DNA of 64,000 nt, taken from contig NC_134993.1 of NCBI RefSeq assembly GCF_050947335.1, positions 13,330,001-13,394,000 of the forward strand. The letters are read 5' to 3'. Within the stretch, counting starts at the first letter, position 1. The number at the start of each line of letters is the position of its first letter. Below are positions 37,201 to 46,099 of the stretch, piece by piece. Under the pieces are notes generated by a model. The model did no database searches. It was not told where the DNA came from and worked only from the letters and a program-made list of their open reading frames with translations. The position numbers and the translations under genes were made by a program. The stretch comes from Megachile rotundata. Lineage: Eukaryota; Arthropoda; Insecta; Hymenoptera; Megachilidae.

Positions 37201-40200
37201 TCGCGACATTTTTTCGCGACGTGGACCGCGTGAAATCCGATCGGAAATAAAATCGGCCAAAGTGCCCCGTCGTTGGTGTGGCAGTAGACCGAACAGCTTA
37301 TTGATTTAACGAGAGAGAAAGAGAGGGTGACAAGGGGGAAGAGGCGAAGAGAGAGAGATAGAGAGAGAAAGGCGGAAGAGAAACAAGAGGAAAGCAAGCA
37401 CAGCGAAACTCGAGGTGGATAGGGGGTCGCGAACGGGCGAACGAGCGAACGGGGAGGTAGCTCGGAGAAACGCACGGGTGGCTAGGGTGAGACCGAGGGG
37501 AGAGCGTAGGTAGATGGAGATGGGTACCGCGGAGTAGGCAAGGCAAAGAAGGGGAGGAACAGGGGGATTCGCGAGTTGGCTGGCTCGCGAGGTCGGGAAC
37601 GCGAATCGAAAGAGTAGGGTGGTAAGGTAGAGCAAGATAGGCTCGGGACCGAGGGACAACTGATCGTAAGAAACCGGAATCTGAGTTCAACGCTTTGGAC
37701 GTTATTTTCCAAATTTTTTAACTGCGTATATACAAATTGTCAGACATCATTGAATACATATGCAATGTACTAGGTCCCTTAAGCACCTATGTCTCCATGT
37801 CCACGTCTCTATGTCTCAAAATCTCAAGGACCCTATCCTTAAGTTCTTACGTCTCCTATATTTCCACATCTCCAAAATTCTCCCCCAATTCCTAGAATAT
37901 TATATCCATGGGCTCTAAAATTCCCAGGACCCTAAATACCTATGTCTCCACATTCCTCTGATGGTTCAGAGGATGCTAAGACCTAACAAAGTATCCCAAA
38001 GAGTATACTCTGGTTCCTCTGAACATCTCACCCGTCAGAGTTGAACAGTTGCAAGGTACCGATGTGCATTCTTTCCAGCTGTGGGCAGTATCGCGTTTCG
38101 AGCGATACGGTGCTCGCGGTCATCGACCGATCAACAAGTGGCTCATGATTTTGTCAGTGGCTTCGCTACCGACTGGTCAGCTGGTCGACCTATCCAACCC
38201 GTCCCGGCTCTTCCCGTTCTCCTACCTGGACGTTTCGTCCAACGAACACCCGACTGTCCGGTTACCCGACGCGGCCTACCGCTAAAATGCTCGCGTTTGC
38301 TCCCGGCACTCCGTTTCATCTCGTATTCTTCCTTTTCCGCTCTCCGCCGATCGGGCTTAATCTCCCGGGATATTGCCGGTATCAAACGTGAACGTTTTTT
38401 ATTCTCGCACGTGAAAAAGATTAGCGAAATTGTACCGGTGCACGAGGTGAAATACTAATGTGAATTCAGCTGTTGGTAATGCTTGGCTACGTATATTGTA
38501 TTGGGGGATTATGCACTTGGTATGGTACTTTGTGGGGATGATGCTTGTGCAGCATCATCGAGTTTATTGTGCAAGGTTGATCATTTGCAGGGCTGATTAT
38601 TTGCAAGGTGGATTAATTACAAAGTTCATCAATGGAGGTTATTATCTGTCTATAGCATATAATATGTTAGTATTTATTGCTAATGTAGTATCATCGGTAA
38701 CTGTGCAGAATATCGTTCAAGCTATCTGACAAATTTTTCAGAACAATGTACATCATATCTCTTACATAATTATTAACTAACTAATCTACCAGGCCTAACC
38801 TAACCGAACCTTCATTATTATTATCCTTGTTAACCCTGATTATTGTTGTTGGAGTTAGAACAAAGTTACTTCCAACGAAAGGTTGTTTAACCTAACCTAA
38901 CATAGCCGACCTAACCTACCTAACATACCTAACCTTCCCGATTGATTATTGTCATCGCAAACAGAACGATCTACTCGTGCAGACAGTATGTTCCACCCAA
39001 CCTAACCTAACCGACCTAACCGACCTAACCTACCTAACCTCCCCAAATGAATATTGTTGTCGGAGTTAGAAAAAAGCTACTAGCAAAAAAAGTTAGACTA
39101 ACCTAACCGACCTAACCTACCTAACCTAGCCTAACCTCCCAACTGATTACCGTTGTTGAAGTCAGAAAAGGTTATTAGCAAAAAAGTTAGTCTAACCTAA
39201 CCGACCTAACCTACCTAACCTACCCTAACCTCCCAACTGATTATCATTATGGGAGTCAAATGAAAGCTATCAGCAAAGAAAATTAGTCTAACCTAACCTA
39301 ACCTTACCGTCTTTCTGCACAATTACCTTTCACCTCACAAAAATGAAAAGCCCAATAAAAATTAATGGATATCACCTACCGGTCGATACACCAACGTGTA
39401 ATAAGGTCGGGATGATCAGGTTTAAAACGCAAAGGGAAGACGAATCATAGAAACGTCGAGTGCCGAACGGAAGGAGGTAAACATTTTGTTTTCATTAAAC
39501 GACGAGCTCTTATCCAAACGCGTCGTGATAAGCGAATTCAATTACCGACGTTCGTTAGAACGAATTTACTTAGCGCGCTCGCAAACACGGATCGCGATTG
39601 CCGCATCGACGATGGGTACGCGTATATTTCATCCAAAGATTGTAAACGCAACGTTCGCTTGTAATTTTCGTGTACCAAAAAATGGCACTTTGAATCAATG
39701 TGGAAGGACTCGTAGTATGATTCGGTTAGGTTGTAACAGGGTATGGTGGATGTGGAATGATTCGGTTAGGTTGTAATATGGTATGGTGGATGTGGAATGA
39801 TTCGGTTAGGTTGTAATATGGTATGGTGGATGTGGAATGACTCGGCTAGTGTAATATGGTATGGTGGATGCAGAATGATTCGGTCAATATAAAATAATTT
39901 TGTCAACGAAGAATAGTTTGGTTAGAATGATTCGGTCAATGTAACATGGTACAGTGGATGCAGAATGATTCGGTCAATGTAACATGGTGAACGTAAAATG
40001 ACTCGGTCAATCTACTATGATATAACTGCAGAATGATTCGGTGAATATAAAATAATTTGGTCACCGCGTTTGGTCAGAAATATTCGGTCAATAAAGTATG
40101 CTCTCTACATAATGCATGTTCACCTTATACATACTGCATACGTATATTCCCGGAAAGTGTCCTTTGAAATTCTATCAACTCCCAGAGGTCATGCGACACT

Positions 40201-40313
40201 AAGGTCCGAAAGAAAAAGGAATCGCGGTCGAAAGGACTGACCTTGTAAGAGAACTGGTCGAACATTCTGCACGCGTCGACGTCGTTGCCAAGAATCGTGT
40301 AACCGGCATCCAT
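19201..40313 (-). CDS. TOX: TOX-family HMG-box transcription factor (TOX3/TOX4-like)
   Basis: Minus-strand exons: 40242-40313 (probable first), 24370-24474, 22128-22304, 21905-22020, 20877-21186, 20698-20810, 20546-20411, 20330-19911, 19838-19716 and 19551-19201. All are in phase and total 640 aa. Exon 3 has the TOX N-terminal signature TFHTPSFGDEDFDIP. A basic KKKKKRDPNEPQK motif leads into one HMG box (about residues 292-360: PVSAYALFFRDTQAAIKGQ, FGEVSKIVASMWD, AAKKEYLQALAAYRASL), which bends DNA in the nucleus. The rest is Gln-, His- and Pro-rich with several polyglutamine runs, as in TOX3. The last exon adds a cysteine cluster (CIRHGCPNP, YCSNECVVSHC). The first intron spans about 15.8 kb if the 40.3-kb exon is correct. 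The box and signatures are certain; the 5' end is less so. Confidence 0.85.
19551..19704. repeat. Tandem duplication of the last-exon splice acceptor of TOX
   Basis: Two adjacent copies of about 75-78 bp, offset by 84 bp (19547-19624 and 19631-19704), share GACATCTGTGG, AATAAGAACAA and TATTGTCACAACTATAATGA. On the minus strand each carries the pyrimidine tract, AG and the codons ATG TCG that open the TOX last exon. Confidence 0.92.
19615..19635 (-). CDS. TOX: Possible alternative TOX C-terminus from decoy acceptor
   Basis: If the duplicated upstream acceptor is used after exon 19716-19838, the frame reads MSFAFH and stops at TAG. This would remove the polyglutamine tract and cysteine cluster of the last exon. 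Use is not demonstrated; it may be a harmless decoy. Confidence 0.3.
   Translation of the reverse strand: MSFAFH
22790..23330. repeat. 105-bp tandem repeats in TOX intron
   Basis: The motif CAAGATAGGCAACTCCCTAA recurs at 22804, 22909, 23014 and 23119 (period exactly 105), then at about 23222 and 23313 in degraded copies. It lies in the TOX intron between 22304 and 24370. The preceding 22480-22790 is AT-rich and weakly repetitive. Confidence 0.93.
23340..24369. other. CpG-rich intron segment of TOX
   Basis: Pyrimidine-rich on the plus strand and rich in CpG, with several overlapping open frames (for example 23657-24373 plus) that have Pro/Ser/Arg low-complexity translations and no family resemblance. 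I treat it as intron. Confidence 0.55.
24720..25430. repeat. Degenerate interstitial TTAGG-like tract
   Basis: GTTAGGTTA-type words recur throughout, spaced by AT-rich variants such as AAATTAGGACTTC. The TTAGG insect telomere motif is recognisable but not in pure array. Orientation is G-rich on the plus strand, within a TOX intron. Confidence 0.8.
25500..26300. other. TOX intron, no gene seen
   Basis: Several ATCGAT-rich stretches (25575-25715) are followed by a CpG-rich segment (25720-25950) and unique sequence. No exon with splice sites and coding character was found. Confidence 0.5.
26350..26440. repeat. ACT/ACC trinucleotide microsatellite
   Basis: Runs of ACT, then ACC and GCC triplets (CCACCACCGACGCCGCC). 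Open frames on both strands (poly-Tyr, poly-Gly) are artefacts of the repeat. Confidence 0.92.
26547..26552 (-). CDS. TOX: Possible alternative TOX start exon (ATGGAA)
   Basis: On the minus strand, ATG GAA is followed directly by a perfect GTAAGT donor and would join exon 24370-24474 in phase 0, giving Met-Glu-Arg-Asn-Glu. It could serve an internal promoter isoform that lacks the 24 residues of the distal first exon. The short length makes this weak evidence. Confidence 0.3.
26690..26830. repeat. GGTA/GGCA tetranucleotide microsatellite
   Basis: GCAGGCAGGTAGGTAG and later GGTAGGTAGGTAGG runs. Thr/Tyr/Pro/Leu frames on the minus strand are artefacts. Confidence 0.93.
26937..27420. repeat. 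~240-bp direct repeat, AT-rich
   Basis: Two copies start AGTTACAATAAGCAAG (26943 and 27184) and share GTCAAAAAAT and TTAATTCCATTACTGTAATT. The second copy expands into ATTATAAAATA words. Confidence 0.8.
27480..29480. other. TOX intron, CpG-rich, no gene seen
   Basis: Unique CpG-rich DNA with several open frames of Arg-rich composition. A minus-strand GTAAGT donor at about 28274 could belong to an untranslated TOX first exon, but nothing else supports it. CATCGAT-type and GGGAC-type words occur near 29200-29400. Confidence 0.45.
29500..29960. repeat. Degenerate direct repeats around AGGTTGCATTAA
   Basis: AGGTTGCATTAAGCTTGAAG or variants occur near 29620, 29694, 29801 and 29894 with AATAATAAA and TTTATTTATTCC between them. 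An AT-rich repeat cluster. Confidence 0.8.
29970..30730. other. TOX intron, no gene seen
   Basis: CpG-containing unique sequence with an open frame at 30287-30694 (plus). It has no recognisable domain, no splice support and a plausible antisense frame, so I do not call it. Confidence 0.5.
30740..31850. repeat. ~130-135-bp tandem repeats, about eight copies
   Basis: CAAAGAGT recurs at about 30898, 31028, 31163, 31295, 31430, 31565, 31700 and 31826. Spacings are 130, 135, 132, 135, 135, 135 and 126. Shared words include CCTGTAATTAATAATCA and ATATCTTTTATTAAA. Confidence 0.95.
31850..33100. other. TOX intron, no gene seen
   Basis: Moderately CpG-rich unique sequence. The open frame 31818-32390 (plus) begins inside the preceding repeat array and lacks family resemblance. 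I see no exon I can support. Confidence 0.5.
33140..33410. repeat. Minisatellite of TGTATTAAATATTGTATAAA units
   Basis: Units of roughly 26-29 bp alternate AAATATG and AACATG between copies of TTGTATTAAATATTGTAT. About nine copies. Confidence 0.93.
33640..34000. repeat. Purine-rich GGGAC/GAGAC minisatellite
   Basis: GGGACGGGACGG, GACGAGACGAGACGAGG and GGGGTGG words make the plus strand strongly G/A rich. Guanine runs could form G-quadruplexes. Pro/Ser/Phe frames on the minus strand are compositional. Confidence 0.88.
34020..37990. other. Long gene-free stretch in TOX intron
   Basis: Mixed sequence. 34430-34545 has about 47-bp repeats of GATAAATAAAAATCGGAA. 34760-34960 and 37300-37600 are strand-asymmetric CT or GA tracts that give spurious frames. 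36950-36970 has a TGCGCATGCGCG palindrome. 37760-37990 shows degenerate ATGTCTCC/CCCTAA words. No coding exon with splice support was found. Confidence 0.5.
38780..39330. repeat. Degenerate interstitial CCTAA-like tract with ~60-75-bp unit
   Basis: CCTAACCTAACC, CCGACCTAACCTACCTAACC and ACCTCCCAACTGATTA recur, interleaved with GTCAGAAAAG and AAAAAAGTTAG words. It is the complement orientation of the tract at 24720-25430. Confidence 0.85.
39715..40090. repeat. 40-bp minisatellite upstream of the distal TOX exon
   Basis: TTCGGTTAGGTTGTAA followed by TATGGTGGATGTGGAATGA repeats with a 40-bp period (39721, 39761, 39801, 39841), then decays into ATTCGGTCAA variants. Confidence 0.93.
40242..40313 (-). 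CDS. TOX: Probable distal first coding exon of TOX
   Basis: On the minus strand, ATG opens 24 codons (MDAGYTILGN through MFDQFSYK) and ends at a GTCAGT donor in phase 0, matching exon 24370-24474. A TTCCAG acceptor 26 bp upstream (exon start about 40339) suggests a further untranslated exon. Vertebrate TOX proteins also start with a short first exon beginning MD and ending in a YSK-like sequence just before the FHTPSLGDE exon. The call rests on that layout, codon character and splice sites. Confidence 0.6.
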
Positions 40314-40319
40314 GCTGTC

Positions 40320-42000
40320 CCGACGTTTCTTCTCGCTGCCTGGAACGAGGCGTCCGTCAGTGAAAATCGATCGGATATTTGTATCGTTTCGTACCGAACA
40401 AACTGATCGCGATCGCGCCAACTATGCCGTCGCTCATCGTCTCTGCTCTCTTTCCTTTGTGAAAAGCACCCTTTCAACTGATCGCGAATCGATCGGCCGA
40501 TCGATCGGCGTCTGCGTGTCGGGGTACTTGCGCACGCTCACTTCGATCTTAATTAAATCACGACTTCCTACCGGAAGAGCCGATCGTAGCCGGCCACGGA
40601 GCCGGACCACGTGGACGAACCGTCCACGAGTCGCGTCGCCTCTCTCTCCGATCTATTTCCTTCTAACCACCTAACACCGACCGCGACCACCGACTGTGTA
40701 CCGGTACCAACGCCGACGAAAACGTCCACGCCGAGAGCGAAAGCAACGAGGACGAGCATGACGTCGGTGGTGGGTGCCGCCGTCGCCGTCAACGTTGGAC
40801 GTACCGTCGATGGTGGTGGTAGATGTAACGCTCGTGGAGTGGGGCGCAGGTGAGGTAGTGGCGACGAGGGTGGTGGTGGGAGCCCCTCCGCCGCCCTCCC
40901 GTTCGCGCATCTTGTTTTCCCCTTTCCGTTTATCTATTCATCTACGATATCGTTAAGGAATCGGAGATCGGTAGATCGGTAGATCGGCGGACCAACAAAG
41001 CCGATTTTTGTGGATCGAAAGAGACCGAAGGTTCGTTTAACGTTCCCGGGTAATGAGAGACGAATCCTCGAAAGGATCGGTCAAGGTCGAAAGCTAGAAA
41101 TTATGGGTTCGACGCGAACGGTCACGTGCGATCCACGTGGGTTTCATTCATGAAAGTCGGCCGTGGGTCTCGGAGGTGGCGTGAACCGTGGCAACGACGC
41201 GACGGTACCGGTAAGTACCGTCGATGGGTAGTGGTAGGTAATGGCAAGTGGCGACGGATAACGGTAGCGATTACGGCCACGCAGTTTGCGGTCGGTGGTA
41301 GTAAAAGGGGATATCGGCCAGAAGGAATCTGATCTTTGGCACGTACCGCGATGTCCCGTTGTCCCTTACATCGATTGCGGGGAAAACGGAACCTGCTCCT
41401 TTATGTTTCCGCCTCGCGTGTATCTTCTCTTAGAATAGACTGCGATCCACATCGAATTAGGACCTTGTATTTCACTTTTAAAGTGAATATATGAGAAGTC
41501 TTAGATCGAAATTATTACTAAATACATTCACAGTAATTATGGTACACATAAGGATACGTATAGCAATTTATAGCAAGCATACTATGGGTGAGGAGCAATG
41601 AAGGATTTACCTTAGGCTTTATAGTGTGGCGTTAGTAGCTGATAGGTTATATCATTACAATTTTTTACCGGGTCTTTTAATTTCATGGAAGATGTGTAAA
41701 ATACTGGAAAATTATAGTGGTTTAATTTGAGGGATGGACAGGGACGGCTTGGGTGACTAGGAACACCTTGTAAGGTCAGAGACTCCTTGGGTGGCTAGGG
41801 ACACCTTGTGAGGCAGCTTTGGTCACCTAAGCAAACTTAACTTCACCTACAGTCCTTGATACAATTACAAATTTTCTTTTTTACACATTCGTAAATGATC
41901 AAGCTTCCCAATTATTGACATCTCCCAAACTACTTAGGTCTAGCCTTAGTCTCACATTTGTATGCATTCGTTTGCAAACTTCATAGGTGTTTAGATAGAC
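40320..42000. other. CpG-rich region upstream of distal TOX exon
   Basis: CpG- and triplet-rich DNA (40560-41330) that could contain the TOX promoter. 41690-41850 shows short GGTCACC/GACACCTTG repeats. No independent gene is supported. Confidence 0.4.
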
Positions 42001-42009
42001 ATTTAACTT

Positions 42010-42360
42010 CCTAGAGTGCGTCAAGAGTGCGTCACGAATAATATGTCAAGAGTGCGTCACGAATAATGTCAAGAGTGTGTCATGAATAATGTCAGGAGTG
42101 CGTCGTGAATATGTCAAGAGTGCGTCACGAATGCGTCACGAATAGGTCAAGAGTGCGTCACGAATATATCAAGAGTACGTCATGAGCGCGTCACGAATAT
42201 GTCAAGAGTGCGTTACGAATATGTCAAGAGTACGTCATGAGCGCGTCACGAATATGTCAAGAGTGTGTCACGAATGCGTCACGAATAGGTCAAGAGTGCG
42301 TCAAGAGTGCGTCACGAATAGGTCAAGAGTGCGTCAAGAGTGCGTCACGAATGCGTCTCT
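42010..42360. repeat. Minisatellite A: GAGTGCGTCACGAATATGTCA units
   Basis: Units of about 20-22 bp (AGAGTGCGTCACGAATA plus ATGTCA or GGTCA), roughly 16 copies. The same family occurs inverted at 44610-45140. Frames reading SRVRHECVTN are artefacts. Confidence 0.95.
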
Positions 42361-42539
42361 ACATTTCTGCATCTCTACATCTCATGGCCTGAACATTTCT
42401 ATGTGCTCAAACTTCTAGGTTTCCAAACTTACACTAGGAATTTGGATGTTCAAGTCCCTAATCCCTCAATATCTACATTACTACCTCCACAAATTCCGAA
42501 CACGGTCAAAAGGTTCAGATGCTGAAGGGTTCGTAGATA

Positions 42540-43170
42540 TCTCAAGCAGGATATCTCTTGGTTTCCCAAATTCCTATACCCCCAAATCTGAACTCGTCCC
42601 AAACAGTTCAGGGGTGGAGAAGTAAAAATCTCGAGGGGTACCTCTAATTTCCCAAATTCCTATGTTGAGGAATATGTCCTATGTCTGAGTTCCTGCGTTC
42701 CCAAATTCCTATGTCCCAAAATTCGTATGATCCCCAAATTCCTATGTCCCCAAATTCCTATGTGACCAAATTCCTATGTCCCCAAATTCCTATGTCCCCA
42801 AATTCCTATGTTCTCAAATCCCTAATCCCCCAAATTCCTATATTCTCAAATCTATGCACCTCCAAATATCTACGTCCCCAAATCCCTAGACCCCAAATTT
42901 CTACACTCCCGAATCTCTCCATTCTTAAATCCCTTCTTCCCCAAATCCCTAGGCCCCCAAATTCCTATGTCCCCAAATTCCTATCTCCTCAAACATGTAT
43001 GTCCCCAAATTCCTACGTCCCCAAATTCCTAAACCCCCTAAATTCCTATGTTCCCAAATTCCTACGTCCCCAAATTCCTATGGCCCCAAATTCCTACCTC
43101 CCCAAATTGCTATCTCCCCTAATTCCCATCTCCCCAAATCCCTACGTCCCCAAGTTCCTACATCCCCAAA
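42540..43170. repeat. Minisatellite B: CCCCAAATTCCTATGT units
   Basis: Units of 15-17 bp with the core CCCCAAATTCCTA, about 35 copies. Related to the arrays at 5480-6060 and 46100-47320. Frames reading PQIPMSPNS are artefacts. Confidence 0.95.
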
Positions 43171-43189
43171 TTCTGAAAAGTTCATACGC

Positions 43190-44190
43190 TGAAATGTAAA
43201 AATGAGCAGTGTGCCTCCAGGGCATCCCTCTGCAAGATTTGCACCGCCCGTCGAAGATTGGCGGGCTCCTCGAAACGGACCGTTTCCGTTTCTTTTCTCG
43301 GCCGAATCGACGTGTATACTCGTCCGCTAAAGCGCATCGTACATACGTTTAGATTTCCGAGTCTCGTTGGGCGCGCGCATATCCCACGGGAATCAATATC
43401 CGCGTGTTCCTCTACTTCCTCTCCCTTCTTTCCCTTCTTCACCGTCCTCTTGCCTCGCAACTCGCGCCTCCGCGTCTCCGCGATTCCGCGCCACCGCCGC
43501 TCGACGACTTATCAACTTGCTCGCTCGCTGCACCCCCTGCCCCTCTCTGTTTTCTGCCCACCGTTTCTCTTTACGAGGCCCTACGCCCCCCTTTTTATTC
43601 CCCCTCGCCTTCCTTTCGACCGCACCTTCTTCTATGCCGCGTCGCACCGTTCGCCATCCATCTCCGATAAACGTGATTTAGAGAAGCGGCTGGCGAGTGT
43701 ACGAATGTCCACCCTCTCTCTCGACCCCCTCGGGTCTTCGTGTTCCGCGCTGCGTACAACCCCTGTCCCTCGAACCCAGACCTACCCTTCGCGAACATCT
43801 CGCGCATCGTCCCTCCATCGCCGACTTTCATCCCTTCCTCGTCCGCGATATTCGCCCCCCACCGAGACACCCCCGGGTAAACCCCGCCACCCACACGTAC
43901 ACTCGCTATTTCTGGCAGCTACCTTTCAGCCGGCACGCGGCTACAAAACATTCAATTTCGACGTACTGTTAAAACGAAATGGATTTTTCAACGCGAGCCT
44001 AGTCATCGACGGATGCTCGGGACCCTTCGCGGAATGCAGGTTCATCCACGGTTGCGCAACCGGAGAGGAACACGGGAGGCGGTTTGACCCTTCGGGGTTT
44101 ACGGAGACTTCGCGTGAAACGCTTTTGGCGGACACTTGTTTAGGGCGCTCTTTGGGCGGTTGAGAGGGAGAGGTTTCGTGAGAGACACGA
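43190..44190. other. GC-rich unique core between mirrored minisatellites
   Basis: About 1 kb of CpG- and pyrimidine-rich unique DNA. It holds overlapping open frames in several phases (301 codons at 43258-44163 plus), Arg/Ser/Pro rich. I recognise no domain, and several frames are open on both strands, which fits base composition better than coding. Confidence 0.5.
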
Positions 44191-44199
44191 TTGCTAAGG

Positions 44200-44600
44200 A
44201 GATGGGGAGTAAGATTGTGGGGATTTTTAGGGAGTTATTTGGGAATTATTTGAGAGATATGACCTCGGGATTTTGGGGTGTAGGATGTGGTCATCTGAGA
44301 ATTTGATGACTTAGAAATTTTGAGATTTAAGGACATTATGACTCTGAGATTTGGGGGTTTAGGGATATGTTTTAAGGACTGATGGTCCATTCAGGAGCCG
44401 AAGCCTCCCTATGATCAGGTAATTTAGGGACATAGGAACTAGTAGAACTAGGAATTTGGGAATCCAGAAATTTGGAGACGTAGAAAGTTGGGAACTGGGT
44501 ACTTGGGGACCTTGAGAGGACTCTGAGATTTGAGGACCTAGAAATATTGGAACTTAAGGATTTTGGGGTCTGGAAATTTGTGTATTTAATTCTTTGACTT
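44200..44600. repeat. Degenerate inverted copy of minisatellite B
   Basis: Words such as GGAATTTGGGAATCC, AATTTGGAGACGTAG and GATTTGGGGGTTTAGGG are degraded complements of CCCAAATTCCTA units. The array is more diverged than that at 42540-43170. Confidence 0.7.
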
Positions 44601-44609
44601 ATAATATCG

Positions 44610-45140
44610 TGACGCACCCTTGACGTACTCTTGACATATTGGCGACGCACTCATGACGCACTCGTGATGCAATCTTGACGCTCCATTGACATATTCTTGA
44701 CGTACTCATGACGCACTCTTGACTTATTCGTGACGCATTCGTGACTCACTCTTGACGCATTCGTGACGCACTCTTGACGCACCATTGACATTCTTGAAGC
44801 ACTCATGACGCACCATTGACATATTCTTGACGCACTCATGACGCACTCTTGACTTATTCGTGACGCACTCTTGACGCACCATTGACATATTCGTGACGCA
44901 TTCGTGACTCACTTTTGACGCATTCGAGACGCACTCTGACACACTCTGACGCATTCGTGACGCACCCATGACGCACCATTGACATTCTTGACGCACTCAT
45001 GACGCACTCTTGACTTATTCGTGACGCATTCATGACGCATTCGTGACTCACTCTTGACATATTCTTGACGCGCTCGTGACGCACTCTTGATATATTAGTG
45101 ACGCACTTATGACGCACTCGTGACGCATTCAAGCCGCACA
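44610..45140. repeat. Inverted copy of minisatellite A: TGACGCACTCTTGAC units
   Basis: TGACGCACTCTTGACGCATTCG and TATTCGTGACGCA units, about 25 copies. It is the reverse complement of the array at 42010-42360. Confidence 0.95.
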
Positions 45141-45149
45141 TTAGACTTC

Positions 45150-46090
45150 AGATGCAATAGATCAAAATTATGTTTGCAATACAATTCTGGAGTGTACTAC
45201 CAACTATATTTTATATAATCAGACATCTCTAAATTCAAAATATACCTAAAATTTCAATTTTTCTAACATATTTTCTCCTTACAGTAATAATTAGTCAGAT
45301 ATGACTGATGCAACTGTCGAAAGGAATCATGGATTAAAAAGTTAAGAATAAATATTTATAAACAGTGCATTTAAGAAAGTAGTCTAAGAACTTTTTAAAG
45401 GTGGCTGCAGGTGTGGAGAGTTCTGTGACATACGAATTTACCGGGCAAAAAAGAATCCGAACATTTCGGGAAACAACGAGAAGTTGGAACGTGCCCGAGC
45501 GTTGTATCAAGCTCGTCGCGACGCCGGCACTCGCCGACGAGCTTCATCCGAGCGTTCGATCAAACGAACTGTACGGTTAAATCGAGCGTTCTTTAATCTC
45601 GTAAAAGAGATTTTACATTGTTATCGTGAGCAATATCGATGCTCTACGATTTATAAAGCATTTTCTCGCTCGACCGGTTGGACGCAAAGAGATTGGCGCA
45701 TTAATGCGCGGTTTCGCTGTTCGGAAAGAACGGTTCAAAATCTCTCGACGTAGGTGAAAAAACGCAATCGTAACGTACTGATGTGCAACAGTTGCGAGAT
45801 TCTGAGGAGCAAGCAGAAGAACCTAGTCTACAGTGTAGACTCCGTGCCAGTAACTGCAGCTAGTTACTACAGGCAACTGGTAGTAACCTTGCAGGTAGTA
45901 GAATTTTTGCAGGTAGCCTCACCTTGCTCGTACTAGGTTCCTTGGAAGAAGGCAAGAGTGAACAGAAATCATTCTCTTACCAGGGATAGACAGGGTACTA
46001 AGTAAGAAACGCAAAAATTCGACTACTGGCAAGGGTATTAATAACTAGTGACATAGTGTGGACGGTACCTTAGGACTGTTGTTGGAAGAA
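45150..46090. other. Intergenic, no gene seen
   Basis: Unique sequence. A 89-codon open frame at 45484-45753 has no recognisable family and no splice context. CTGCAGGTAGTAG-type words recur near 45850-45910. Confidence 0.5.
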
Positions 46091-46099
46091 GGTAAGAGA

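Noticed and set aside
42010..45140. CRISPR-like regular repeats
   Set aside because: There are no unique spacers between repeats, the units are degenerate and contiguous, and the genome is eukaryotic. These are minisatellites.
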